The notes: a model not told the origin generated them from the sequence alone. 64,000 nucleotides of DNA from Pelomonas nitida (GCF_043555975.1 NZ_JBIGIA010000011.1:62001-126000), one strand, 5' to 3'. Shown: positions 34,971 through 42,599, counted from the first letter of the stretch. Translations and numbers: made by a program.

Positions 34971-35992
34971 GGGCGCCAGCCTTTCGCGAGCGCCGCGACG
35001 AGATCGGCCGCCGGCCTGCCTGCGCGGTTCAGCGGCAGCGCCTGGCCGGCCCACAGGCTGATGAAGTCGGCATCGCCGGCCTTGGCGGCGGCCTGGCGCA
35101 TGGGGCGGCTGGCCGCGTTGGGTTGCGGGAAGGCGGGGAGGTCGGCGCCCTCCAGCGCGCGCGTGACGCGGTTGGCCACGCCGCGCGCCAGTCGGCCGGA
35201 GAAGGCGCGTGTCAGCGTGGAGTCGGCGTCACGCGCCGCCAGCAGCGCCGCGCGGTAGGCCGGCGACAGCGGGCATTCATCGGCCAGCAGGAAGGCCGTG
35301 CCCACCGCCACGGCACTGGCGCCCAGCGCCTGCGCCGCCGCGACGCCGCGTGCATCGGCAATGCCGCCGGCCGCGATGACGGGAATACCCAGCGCGTCGA
35401 CGAGCTGCGGCACCAGCGCCATCGTGCCGATCAGCGCGCCCTCGGCCGTGCCGAGAAAGCCGCCCCGGTGGCCGCCGGCCTCGTAGCCCTGCGCGACGAC
35501 GGCATCCACGCCGCTGGCCTGCAGCAGCAGGCCCTCGGCCACCTGCGTGGCGGTGCCGACGACGAGGAAGCCCTGCGCCTTCAGCGCCGCCACGCGGGCC
35601 GCGCCGGGGTCGCCCATGACGAAGCTGATCACGGCCGGGCGCGCGGCCACGGTGGCGGCCAGCTGGGCCTCGAAGTCCTCCTCGAAGCGCTCCGGCCGCG
35701 TCGGCGCCGCCAGGCCCAGCGCGGTGTGCCAGGGGGCGAGGCGGGAGAGGTAGTCGTCCAGCGCCTCGTCATCGCGCACCCAGGGTTGGGGGCAGAACAG
35801 GTTGATGCCGAAGGGCTGCGTGGTGCGGGCGCGGATGTCGGCCGCGACCTCGGCGATGCGTGCGGGGCTGAGGTAGGCCGCCCCCAGCTGGCCGAAGCCA
35901 CCGCTACTGCAGACGGCGGCCACGAGCGCAGCGCTGGCGGCCTCACCGGCCATCGGCGCCATCCAGATGCGGGGCAGCTCGCTCAGGCGCAT
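34967..35992 (-). CDS. Nitronate monooxygenase (2-nitropropane dioxygenase-like)
   Basis: 341 aa FMN TIM-barrel. Motifs: PIWMAPMAGE-like N-terminus (IWMAPMAGEAASAALVAAV), GGFGQLGAAYLSP, FGINLFCPQPW, the NMO signature QGYEAGGHRGGF (about 181-192) and IPVIAAGGIADARGV. It detoxifies alkyl nitronates such as propionate-3-nitronate, or has a related role. It is the first gene of the tightly coupled run into creB, an unusual partner for CreBC. The stop overlaps the creB TTG. Confidence 0.92.
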   Translation of the reverse strand: MRLSELPRIWMAPMAGEAASAALVAAVCSSGGFGQLGAAYLSPARIAEVAADIRARTTQPFGINLFCPQPWVRDDEALDDYLSRLAPWHTALGLAAPTRPERFEEDFEAQLAATVAARPAVISFVMGDPGAARVAALKAQGFLVVGTATQVAEGLLLQASGVDAVVAQGYEAGGHRGGFLGTAEGALIGTMALVPQLVDALGIPVIAAGGIADARGVAAAQALGASAVAVGTAFLLADECPLSPAYRAALLAARDADSTLTRAFSGRLARGVANRVTRALEGADLPAFPQPNAASRPMRQAAAKAGDADFISLWAGQALPLNRAGRPAADLVAALAKGWRP

Positions 35993-35998
35993 GGCCGC

Positions 35999-36640
35999 TC
36001 AGCTCATCGTCCGCATGGACAGCACCGGGAACAGCTTGATGAGCCCGTCGGCCAACAGCTCCACGGCCAGCGCGGCCAGGATCAGGCCCATGAGCCGCGT
36101 CATGATGTTGATGCCCGTTTGGCCCAGCACCTTGGCGATGCGGCTGCTGGCGGAGAAGGTCAGGAAGGTCACGGCGGCGACGACGACGCCATAGCCGCAC
36201 AGCACGGCCAGCTCCCACCAGACGCGGGTCTTGTCGGCGTAGATCACCATCGTCGAGATGGTGGCCGGCCCGGTCAGCAGCGGGATGGCCAGCGGCACGA
36301 CGGCGATGCTGGCGCCGGCATCGGCCTTGCTGCTGCCCTCGGAGACGTCTTCCTTGCGGGCTTCGGCGGGCTGGGCATTGAGCATCTGCAGCGAGCTGAT
36401 CAGCAGCAGGCAGCCGCCGCCGACCTGGAAGCTGGCCAGCGAGATGCCGAAGAACTCGATGATCTTCAGCCCGAACAGCGCACTCAGTGCGATGACGATG
36501 CCGGCCGTGCAGGCGCTGACGAGGATGGTCTTGCGCCGCTGCTCACGCGAGAAGCTGCCGGTGAAATGGATGAAGAAGGGCACCACGCCCACGGGGTTCA
36601 CGATGGCCAGCAGGGCCACAAGGGGTTTGTAGATATCCAT
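35999..36640 (-). CDS. MarC family membrane protein
   Basis: 213 aa, six membrane segments: LVALLAIVNPVGVVPFF, IVIALSALFGLKIIEFFGISLASFQVGGGCLLL, the conserved AIPLLTGPATISTMVIY and C-terminal RLMGLILAALAVELLADGL. MarC homologues (UPF0056) are integral inner-membrane proteins of unproven function. The ATG at 36640 is preceded by GAGGGG; an ATG three codons earlier is less likely. It ends 6 nt before the nitronate monooxygenase gene, so it leads the marC-NMO-creB-creC-creD run. Confidence 0.88.
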   Translation of the reverse strand: MDIYKPLVALLAIVNPVGVVPFFIHFTGSFSREQRRKTILVSACTAGIVIALSALFGLKIIEFFGISLASFQVGGGCLLLISSLQMLNAQPAEARKEDVSEGSSKADAGASIAVVPLAIPLLTGPATISTMVIYADKTRVWWELAVLCGYGVVVAAVTFLTFSASSRIAKVLGQTGINIMTRLMGLILAALAVELLADGLIKLFPVLSMRTMS

Positions 36641-36667
36641 GCCCCTCATTGTCGCGGCTAGGATGGC

Positions 36668-36824
36668 GGTGCGGCCCTGTCCGAGGCCTTCGCCAGCCTT
36701 CGGGCCTGGCACTCCGGGGCACCCCCGGGGGTCTTGAATCTCTCGTCCTGCGGGGCGCGAGAACACCGGGCGCGCAGGCGCCCGCCCTCTCACGCATCAC
36801 CCGTCGCTCGGGCAGCGCCGCACC
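36668..36824 (+). ncRNA. Candidate retron msr-msd RNA
   Basis: Bounded by an inverted repeat: GGTGCGGCCCTG (36668-36679) and CAGCGCCGCACC (36813-36824), 11 of 12 positions complementary, like the a1/a2 repeats of retron RNAs. Between them lie AGGCC/GGCCT around GCCTTCG direct repeats, a bulged hairpin at 36711-36732, a TCTCG/CGAGA stem, and a perfect 7-bp stem with GCAG tetraloop at 36767-36784. It ends 25 nt before the reverse transcriptase start, the usual position. I did not find a clear branching-G AGC motif after the first arm, and GC-rich DNA folds easily, so this is a candidate only. Confidence 0.5.
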
Positions 36825-36849
36825 TTCTTCAAGACCATGGAGACACCGC

Positions 36850-38178
36850 ATGGATGACGCCGGCCGGACGACCGCCCGCGCGCTGGCCCTGGCGATGCTG
36901 GCGGGCGCGCGCGCCGAGCCGGCGCTGGCGGCCCGCATGGCGGCCTGCCTGGACGTCCGACTGGAGGCGCGGCCGCCCTGGCTGGCCGACCTGGCACGGG
37001 CGATGGCCCGCATCCCGGGCGAGGTGTGGCGGCGCCTGGATGTGCCGTCGCTGGCGCGGCGCGTCCAGGCCCACGCCGGGTTTGCGCAGGCCTGCGCCGA
37101 CCGTTCCTGCCCCGCCGTGCGCCGCTGGCTGCTGCGGCCGCCCGACACGCTGGTGGACGCGCCGGCCGGGCTGGAGCGCCCGCACTGGCCCACCGTGGGG
37201 GCGCTGGCCCGCGGCCTGGGCTTGTCGCCCGCCGGTCTGTGGCGGCTGACGCTGCCGGCCGACTGGCAGCGCCGCCGGCCGTTGGTGCAGCAGCATTACC
37301 AGCAGCGGCTGTGCGCCAAGCGCAGCGCGGGCTGGAGGCTGCTGGAGGTGCCGGCACCGCATCTGCGCGCCGTCCAGCGGCGCCTGCTCGGCCAGTTGCT
37401 TCACGGCTTGCCGCCGCACGACGCGGCGTTCGGCTATGTGCCGGGCCGCTCGGTCGTGCAGCATGCGGCGCGCCATGCCGGGCAGGGGCGGGTGCTGCGT
37501 TTCGACCTGAGCGACTTCTTCTCCACGGTGCGCGCGGCCCGCGTGCACGCGCTGTTCGTGACACTGGGCTACTCCAGCGCCGTGGCCCGGGCGTTGACGG
37601 CCTTGTGCACGACCTCGACACCCGAGGCCTGGCTGCGCGACGAGCCGCGCCTGAGCTGGCAGCAGCGCCAGCGCCTGCGTGACGCCCATCTGCCGCAGGG
37701 CGCGCCGACGTCACCGGCCGTCGCCAACCTCTGCGCCTTCGGCCTGGATGCGCGGCTCAGCGGCCTGGCGGAGGCCTTCGGTGCGCGCTACAGCCGGTAT
37801 GCCGACGACCTGGTCATCTCGGGCCCGGCGTCGCTGCCGGCCGCCACCATCGCAGCCTGGGTCGCGGCCATCGCTGCCGACGAGGGCTTCGCCATCAACC
37901 CGCGCAAGACCCGCAACCTGGGCACCGCGCAGCGTCAGTCGGTGTGCGGTATCGTCGTCAACGCGCATCCCAACCTGCCGCGCCGGGAGTTCGATCGGCT
38001 CAAGGCGCTGCTGCACCGCTGCGTGCTGGAGGGGCCGGCGTCACAGAACCGCGAGGGTCACGCCGATTGGCGCGGGCATCTGCAGGGGCGGGTGGCCTGG
38101 GCGGCCCAGATCCACGCAGCCAAGGCCGCCAAGCTGCGGGCGCTGCTGGACCGCATCGCCTGGCCCGATGTGGCCTGA
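36850..38178 (+). CDS. Retron-type reverse transcriptase (442 aa)
   Basis: RNA-directed DNA polymerase. RT core starts near residue 150: RLLEVPAPHLRAVQRRLL (163-180), PPHDAAFGYVPGRSV, FDLSDFF (218-224), LPQGAPTSPAVANL (281-294), YSRYADDLVIS with catalytic Asp319-Asp320, INPRKTR (349-355) and a region-Y-like VCGIVVN (365-371, where retrons usually have VTG). QGAPTSP and YADD fit retron or group-II-like RTs, not diversity-generating RTs. The first ~150 residues form a separate extension, as in myxobacterial retron RTs. ATG 36850 has GGAGA 7 nt upstream. Neighbours are divergent marC and a convergent membrane gene; no effector gene is attached. GC matches the surroundings. Confidence 0.9.
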   Translation: MDDAGRTTARALALAMLAGARAEPALAARMAACLDVRLEARPPWLADLARAMARIPGEVWRRLDVPSLARRVQAHAGFAQACADRSCPAVRRWLLRPPDTLVDAPAGLERPHWPTVGALARGLGLSPAGLWRLTLPADWQRRRPLVQQHYQQRLCAKRSAGWRLLEVPAPHLRAVQRRLLGQLLHGLPPHDAAFGYVPGRSVVQHAARHAGQGRVLRFDLSDFFSTVRAARVHALFVTLGYSSAVARALTALCTTSTPEAWLRDEPRLSWQQRQRLRDAHLPQGAPTSPAVANLCAFGLDARLSGLAEAFGARYSRYADDLVISGPASLPAATIAAWVAAIAADEGFAINPRKTRNLGTAQRQSVCGIVVNAHPNLPRREFDRLKALLHRCVLEGPASQNREGHADWRGHLQGRVAWAAQIHAAKAAKLRALLDRIAWPDVA

Positions 38179-38192
38179 GCCCGCGCTGTCAG

Positions 38193-38274
38193 GGGCGCTG
38201 AAGGCGCCCGTGAGTGAAGACTCAAGCGACGAGCATCAATGCTCGCGAAAGTCCAGCGCTGGGTGAATATTCAC
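38193..38274. other. Cluster of four hairpins after the reverse transcriptase gene
   Basis: In 82 nt: GGGCGC-TGAAG-GCGCCC (38193-38209); TGAGT-GAAG-ACTCA (38211-38224); CGAGCA-TCAA-TGCTCG (38230-38245); and the 12-bp palindrome GTGAATATTCAC (38263-38274). No long T run follows any of them. They lie in the convergent gap between the reverse transcriptase and the membrane protein gene. They may be a bidirectional terminator set or a structured RNA on either strand. Confidence 0.6.
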
Positions 38275-38298
38275 GCCGCAGCTTGCCCGCTTCGGATC

Positions 38299-39198
38299 TC
38301 AGTCGTCCTCGGTCAGCGCAAGGTAGACGGCGCAGCAGCCGCGTAGCCAGACCAGCGTCGGCAGCACCAGCGCCAGTGCGAACACCACGCCGCCGCCGAT
38401 CAGTGCCGCCTGCCCCAGGTTGCCGCCCTCCAGCGCGACGCCGTTGGCGCTCAAGCTGCGCGGCCCGAGCCCGGTGAGGCCCGCCAGCAACTGCCGGGCC
38501 GGCAACTCGATGCCGGCGCCCAGGATAGCCAGGCCCGCCAGCAGCTTGCCGCCGGTCACGACGACGAAGCTGACCGCCGCCGTGGTCAGCGCCACCAGCA
38601 GGTAGACGGCGGCCATCAGCAGCGCAGTCTCCGGCAGGCCATGCCGCAGCCGCCGGCGCAGGAAGGCCAGCACGCCACTGCTGCGCTGCCCGGCCCACAC
38701 GGCGGGCCCCGCCAGCGGCCCGACCAGCACGACGATGATGAAGGCCAGGCCTCCCAGCAGGAGCACGCCCACCGGCAGCACCACGGCCATCAGCGGCGCG
38801 CCCACCCAGGGCCAGCGCGTCGCCCACAGCAGGCCCGCCAGCACGGCCACGCCGGCGGCGGCCAGCGCCAGGCAGGCCAGCAGCGTCAGCAGCACGCGGT
38901 GGGCGCTGCGCAGCGCGTCGGCGAGGGCGTCCTGCGGGTCGCGGATGGGCAGGCCGCGGGCCTGATCCATCAGCAGCAGGCCTGTGGTGTTGACGCCAAA
39001 AAAGGCGACAGCCAGGGCGAGCCCCAGCCAGACGGCGCTCAGCAGGGTGTCGCCGCGTGCGACGGCGGACTGCGCTGACGCCAGCAGCAGTCCGGCCAGA
39101 CAGAATCCAGCAAGCAATGCGTAAAGCGCGCGCAAATTCCTTGGCGCGTCCACGCTGGCCAGCACGCGAGAGAGGGCGGAAAGGGGTTGGAAACTCAT
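38299..39198 (-). CDS. Polytopic membrane protein, unknown (299 aa)
   Basis: Starts MSFQPLSALSRVLASVDAPRN and has about seven hydrophobic stretches, among them LYALLAGFCLAGLLLASAQ, LSAVWLGLALAVAFFGVNTTGLLL, VLLTLLACLALAAAGVAVLAGLL and VGPLAGPAVWAGQR. The soluble N-terminus ahead of the first segment is short. I do not recognise the family. It is convergent with the reverse transcriptase gene and divergent from the RNA-binding protein gene. Being on the opposite strand it is unlikely to be a retron effector, though this is not excluded. Confidence 0.75.
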   Translation of the reverse strand: MSFQPLSALSRVLASVDAPRNLRALYALLAGFCLAGLLLASAQSAVARGDTLLSAVWLGLALAVAFFGVNTTGLLLMDQARGLPIRDPQDALADALRSAHRVLLTLLACLALAAAGVAVLAGLLWATRWPWVGAPLMAVVLPVGVLLLGGLAFIIVVLVGPLAGPAVWAGQRSSGVLAFLRRRLRHGLPETALLMAAVYLLVALTTAAVSFVVVTGGKLLAGLAILGAGIELPARQLLAGLTGLGPRSLSANGVALEGGNLGQAALIGGGVVFALALVLPTLVWLRGCCAVYLALTEDD

Positions 39199-39421
39199 CG
39201 GTAGCGCCGTATTAGCGATGACATGAACATGAGAAACGGGACCCGACAGGGTTTGTGCTAGCTCTGAAAAACAACACTTGTCAAAGGGGCTGCGTGCAAT
39301 TGTTAACCCCGACACCATAATGATTCGCCTGTGTTTGGACGCCGCACCTTCGCTTGAATGGTTCACGATGGGTTGAAGCTCCACATGGTTTATTGGTTTT
39401 GAGTTAGAGAAGGGCTTCCCC
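39199..39421 (+). promoter_or_regulatory. AT-richer promoter and leader region of the RNA-binding protein gene
   Basis: A 223-nt gap clearly lower in GC than its surroundings. Possible elements on the plus strand: TTGTCA (39279-39284) with TGTTAA 17 nt on, or CATAAT (39316-39321) as a good -10 without a good -35. That would leave a leader of about 95 nt, as is common for cold-inducible RNA-chaperone genes. A Shine-Dalgarno AGAGAAGG (39406-39413) precedes the ATG. The divergent gene at 39198 must also be expressed from here. Confidence 0.45.
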
Positions 39422-39964
39422 ATGGGAAACAAGCTTTATGTGGGCAATCTGGCCTACAGCGTGCGTGACGAATCGCTGCAAGAGTCGTTCAGCCAGTTCG
39501 GCACGGTGACCTCCGCGAAGGTCATGATGGACCGCGAAACCGGTCGTTCCAAGGGTTTCGGCTTCGTTGAGATGGGTTCCGACGCCGAGGCGCAAGCCGC
39601 CATCAACGGCATGAATGGCCAGGCCCTCGAAGGCCGCGCCATCGTCGTGAACGAAGCGCGTCCTCGTGAAGAGCGTCCGGGCGGCTTCGGCGGCGGCGGT
39701 CGCTCCGGCGGCGGCGGCTACGGCGGTGGTGGCGGCGGCTACGGCGGCGGTGGCCGCTCTGGCGGCGGCTACGGCGGCGGTGGTGGCGGCGGCTACGGCG
39801 GCGGCGGTGGTGGCGGCTACGGCGGCGGTGGCCGTTCCGGTGGCGGCGGCTACGGCGGCGGCGGTGGCGGCTACGGTGGTGGCGGTCGCTCCGGCGGCGG
39901 CGGTGGCTACGGTGGTGGTGGCCGCTCCGGTGGTGGCGGCGGCTACGGCGGTGGCGGCTACTAA
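39422..39964 (+). CDS. Glycine-rich RRM RNA-binding protein (180 aa)
   Basis: One RNA recognition motif: RNP2 LYVGNL (5-10) and RNP1 KGFGFVEM (44-51), residues about 4-82. Residues about 88-180 are almost entirely glycine with regularly spaced Tyr and Arg-Ser (GGYGGGG and GGRSGGG units), a low-complexity tail of the kind that lets eukaryotic GRPs and cyanobacterial Rbps self-associate. The role is probably an RNA chaperone, often cold-induced. It is a single-gene unit between a regulated leader and a strong terminator. The repeated GGCGGC codons make copy-number slippage likely. Confidence 0.95.
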   Translation: MGNKLYVGNLAYSVRDESLQESFSQFGTVTSAKVMMDRETGRSKGFGFVEMGSDAEAQAAINGMNGQALEGRAIVVNEARPREERPGGFGGGGRSGGGGYGGGGGGYGGGGRSGGGYGGGGGGGYGGGGGGGYGGGGRSGGGGYGGGGGGYGGGGRSGGGGGYGGGGRSGGGGGYGGGGY

Positions 39965-39988
39965 GCCCTTCGCAACATCACGCTGAAC

Positions 39989-40015
39989 AAGGCGCCTTCG
40001 GGCGCCTTTTCTTTT
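39989..40015 (+). terminator. Rho-independent terminator
   Basis: AAGGCGCC-TTCG-GGCGCCTT: an 8-bp perfect stem with the very stable TTCG tetraloop, followed by a T-rich run (TTTTCTTTT). It ends the RRM gene transcript 25 nt after its stop. Read on the other strand the stem would also slow the DUF5916 gene transcript end. Confidence 0.95.
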
Positions 40016-40025
40016 GCCCGTGCCG

Positions 40026-42377
40026 TCAAAAACCCAGCGCGAGCTTGGCAAACAGTTCGCGGCTGCGCAGTCGCCCGGGCCGTTCGCTGGCCCGGTTCAA
40101 CCCGACGCTGAGGAGCCGCGCCAGCCCCACGCGGTGCTGGAACATCAGTGCCAGCTGGCGTTCGCGGCTGTCAGCGGCGGAGAGGTTGGCGGCGGCGTCG
40201 GCCCGACGTGTGAAGTGAGTCTGCTGGTGGATGAGGCGTAGCGAGTCGCGCGCACTGAGGTGCCACACGACGAGGCTCTGGGCGCTGCGGTCCGTGAAGG
40301 CGCGCTGACCGTCGGGTGCGTTGACATAGCCCAGGCCCAGCCGTTGCTCCAACTCCAGCCATCCGCCGCCGGGCAGCGCGAAGCGCAGCTTGGCCTCGGT
40401 CTGTGCCTGCAGCCCGTTGCCAACACGATCGGCCTCCACATCCAGCCGGCGGCCCCATTCAATTTCGGCCGTGACATAACTCAGCATTTCGCCGGGATTG
40501 GATTCGACACCCAGCAGCAGCGTGCGTGTCGGATGCAGCGTGCCGCCGCTGCGGGCGCGATGCTGGTCCAGCCCGACATGGCCCCAGACGCCCGTGTTGC
40601 GCGCCGCAGCGAACCAGAAGCCGGGCCGCAGCTGCCGCTCGACGACTTGGCCGGCCGCGACGCCCAGCAGCGGGTCGCTGAGGGTGCGCGTCTCCTGCAG
40701 CGTGAGCTGGGCTTCACTCTCGTGCAAGGCCAGGCCGGCGAGCTCCTGTTCGCCCAGCCGCAGGTAGCCGAAGGCGGAGGCGCGGCGGATACCGCTCTGG
40801 TTGACGAAGCCGTTGTCGTTGGCGAAGCGCGGGCTGATCTCCTCGACGTTGACGTTGGCGAACCAGTCCGCGTCGAGATGGCGCCAGCCCAGCCAGGCGC
40901 GGTGGCCGCGGTCGGTGGGTACGCGCAGCACCTGGCCGTCGGCATCCAGGCCCAGCGTGGTGGCCGACAGCAGCAGATGGCCGCGCCACTGATCGTTGTC
41001 GCCGGCCCGCCAGACGCCGTCGCTGCCGACGACACGCGTCGTCAGGCCGTCGCCGAAGTCGCGCAGGGACACCAGGCCGGCCAGGCCCAGCTGACCGTTC
41101 TCGCCGAACTGCCGGCGCCCGCGCGCAAAGCTGGCCTGCGAGTCGCGCGGCTGCTCGCCCGTGCGCGTGGCGAAGGCGCTGGCGCGCAGCACCGGGCCGC
41201 CACCGGCGTCGCGCAGGTGCAGCGCCGTGGCTTCGGCGCCGGTGCCACGCCAGGTGGCGCGCAGGCCCCAGTCGGGGTCGGTGATGGCGCGCGTGTAGAA
41301 GGCCGCGAGGCTGCGGTTCTCGCCGGACTCGTCGGGCTGCGTCGGGCCCACGACGTCGGCGCTTTCCAGGAAGAAGTGGCGTTTCTCCGGCACGCTGAGC
41401 GCGAAGTGCGTATTGCCGGCGAGCTGTGGCTCATCCAGTTCCACCTGCGAAAAGTCGGGGTTCAGCGTTGCGTCGATGACCCAGTCGGCGCGTGGCCGCC
41501 ACTTGAGCTCGGCGCCCAGTGATGCCTCGCGGCTGCGGCGGGTGCCGGTCTCGTCGCTGCCCTGCGTGCTGCGCAGCGTCAGCTCGGGGCGGAAGGTGAT
41601 GAAGCTGCGTTCGCGCACCTGTTCGACGAGGTCGGCCAGGCCGTCCAGCGGCTGCAGTTCGGCGATGAAGTGCAGCGCGTCCTTCGTGAGCGCCGGCGCG
41701 CTGACGTTCAGCGTGCGGTCTTCGCGCGGGATGTTGCGCGTGACCATGACGCGCCAGGGCAGGCCGTCGGCGCAGGTCGGCCCGACGCCTTCGGGGGGCA
41801 GCTGTCGGAGGCCCGCCGCCTGGGTGCACGCCTGGTAGGGGAAGCGCAGTGCCGCCAGCGGCCAGCGCAGCTCGACGCTGTAGCCATCGGCCAGCCGCAC
41901 GGTGGCGGCCTCGACGTCGAAGTCGGGTGCGGCGTCCTCGCTGGCCTCTTCGGCGGCGAACAGGCCGTCGTCGATGGCACCGGCCGCGCTGACGCGCACG
42001 TACTGCGCGGTGCGCCGGCGGCCCACCGGGTCGATGAAGACGGCGACGAAGTCCTGGTCGGCCTTGACCTGATCACGCCGGGCGAGCGGCGCGCGGATGC
42101 GCTCGGGTTCGGGGTCCCACGCTCGGATGCCGAAGACGAGTGCGTCGTCGGTCACCAGGACCTGAACCGTCGTGCGCCAGCGTGCCGGCAGTTTGTCGGT
42201 GGGCAGGAACTGCGCGAACTGCTCGTAGACGGGCGCCTGCTGCCAGGCGGGTTCGTCGAGGCGGCCATCGATGGCCGGGGGCGTGGTGCCGGCCGCGAGG
42301 CGCAGGGCCACGGGGTGGTCGGCCCAGGTGGGCAGGGCCAGGGCGAGCAGGCCCAGGCCGAGGAGGCGGAATGTCAT
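40026..42377 (-). CDS. CBM9-like/DUF5916 outer-membrane beta-barrel protein (783 aa)
   Basis: Signal peptide from MTFRLLGLGLLALALPTWA. A carbohydrate-binding-like domain (about 22-205: TPPAIDGRLDEPAWQQAP, RTTVQVLVTDDALVFGIRAWD, FVAVFIDPVGRRRTAQYVRV) is followed by a long beta-strand-rich DUF5916 part with ATLNPDFSQVELDEPQ and EKRHFFLESADVVG and an aromatic C-terminal end (LFAKLALGF), as in outer-membrane barrels. Family members are common next to polysaccharide- or peptide-use genes but their role is unproven. The start at 42377 follows hairpins and a possible leader ORF; an in-frame start at 42461 exists. Confidence 0.8.
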   Translation of the reverse strand: MTFRLLGLGLLALALPTWADHPVALRLAAGTTPPAIDGRLDEPAWQQAPVYEQFAQFLPTDKLPARWRTTVQVLVTDDALVFGIRAWDPEPERIRAPLARRDQVKADQDFVAVFIDPVGRRRTAQYVRVSAAGAIDDGLFAAEEASEDAAPDFDVEAATVRLADGYSVELRWPLAALRFPYQACTQAAGLRQLPPEGVGPTCADGLPWRVMVTRNIPREDRTLNVSAPALTKDALHFIAELQPLDGLADLVEQVRERSFITFRPELTLRSTQGSDETGTRRSREASLGAELKWRPRADWVIDATLNPDFSQVELDEPQLAGNTHFALSVPEKRHFFLESADVVGPTQPDESGENRSLAAFYTRAITDPDWGLRATWRGTGAEATALHLRDAGGGPVLRASAFATRTGEQPRDSQASFARGRRQFGENGQLGLAGLVSLRDFGDGLTTRVVGSDGVWRAGDNDQWRGHLLLSATTLGLDADGQVLRVPTDRGHRAWLGWRHLDADWFANVNVEEISPRFANDNGFVNQSGIRRASAFGYLRLGEQELAGLALHESEAQLTLQETRTLSDPLLGVAAGQVVERQLRPGFWFAAARNTGVWGHVGLDQHRARSGGTLHPTRTLLLGVESNPGEMLSYVTAEIEWGRRLDVEADRVGNGLQAQTEAKLRFALPGGGWLELEQRLGLGYVNAPDGQRAFTDRSAQSLVVWHLSARDSLRLIHQQTHFTRRADAAANLSAADSRERQLALMFQHRVGLARLLSVGLNRASERPGRLRSRELFAKLALGF

Positions 42378-42495
42378 CGTAGGAAGAGACCGAAGGCGCA
42401 ACGACGCGGATGCCTGCGGCATCAGGTCGGCGCAATGCAGGGCGCCCGGTACGGGCGGCACAGGCGCGGGCTGGCTAGGCGTCAGCGCGCGGGCG

Positions 42496-42522
42496 TCAGC
42501 AGGGGTGAAGAACCTTCAGCAT
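42496..42522 (-). CDS. Possible 8-residue leader ORF (MLKVLHPC)
   Basis: On the minus strand a near-ideal Shine-Dalgarno (GAGGAGG) stands 5 nt before ATG CTG AAG GTT CTT CAC CCC TGC TGA. Nothing else follows for about 118 nt until the DUF5916 gene. In that gap is a hairpin (GATGCC-GCA-GGCATC, minus strand). Short size makes it unprovable by sequence, but the ribosome site is much better than at most genes in the window. It may be an attenuation leader or a small peptide. Confidence 0.4.
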   Translation of the reverse strand: MLKVLHPC

Positions 42523-42599
42523 GGTGACCTCCTCGGCCGCTTCGGTGCGGCTGCAATCGGTGCGAGGCGCGCAGTGTAGCCACGCCACGCGCGATGCGG

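Noticed and set aside
36850..38178. Diversity-generating retroelement
   Set aside because: The RT has QGAPTSP rather than the DGR-type motif, and I see no template/variable repeat pair or Avd-like gene nearby.
39685..39961. CRISPR-like or satellite repeat array
   Set aside because: The repetition is codon-level Gly repeats inside the RRM gene; no spacers.
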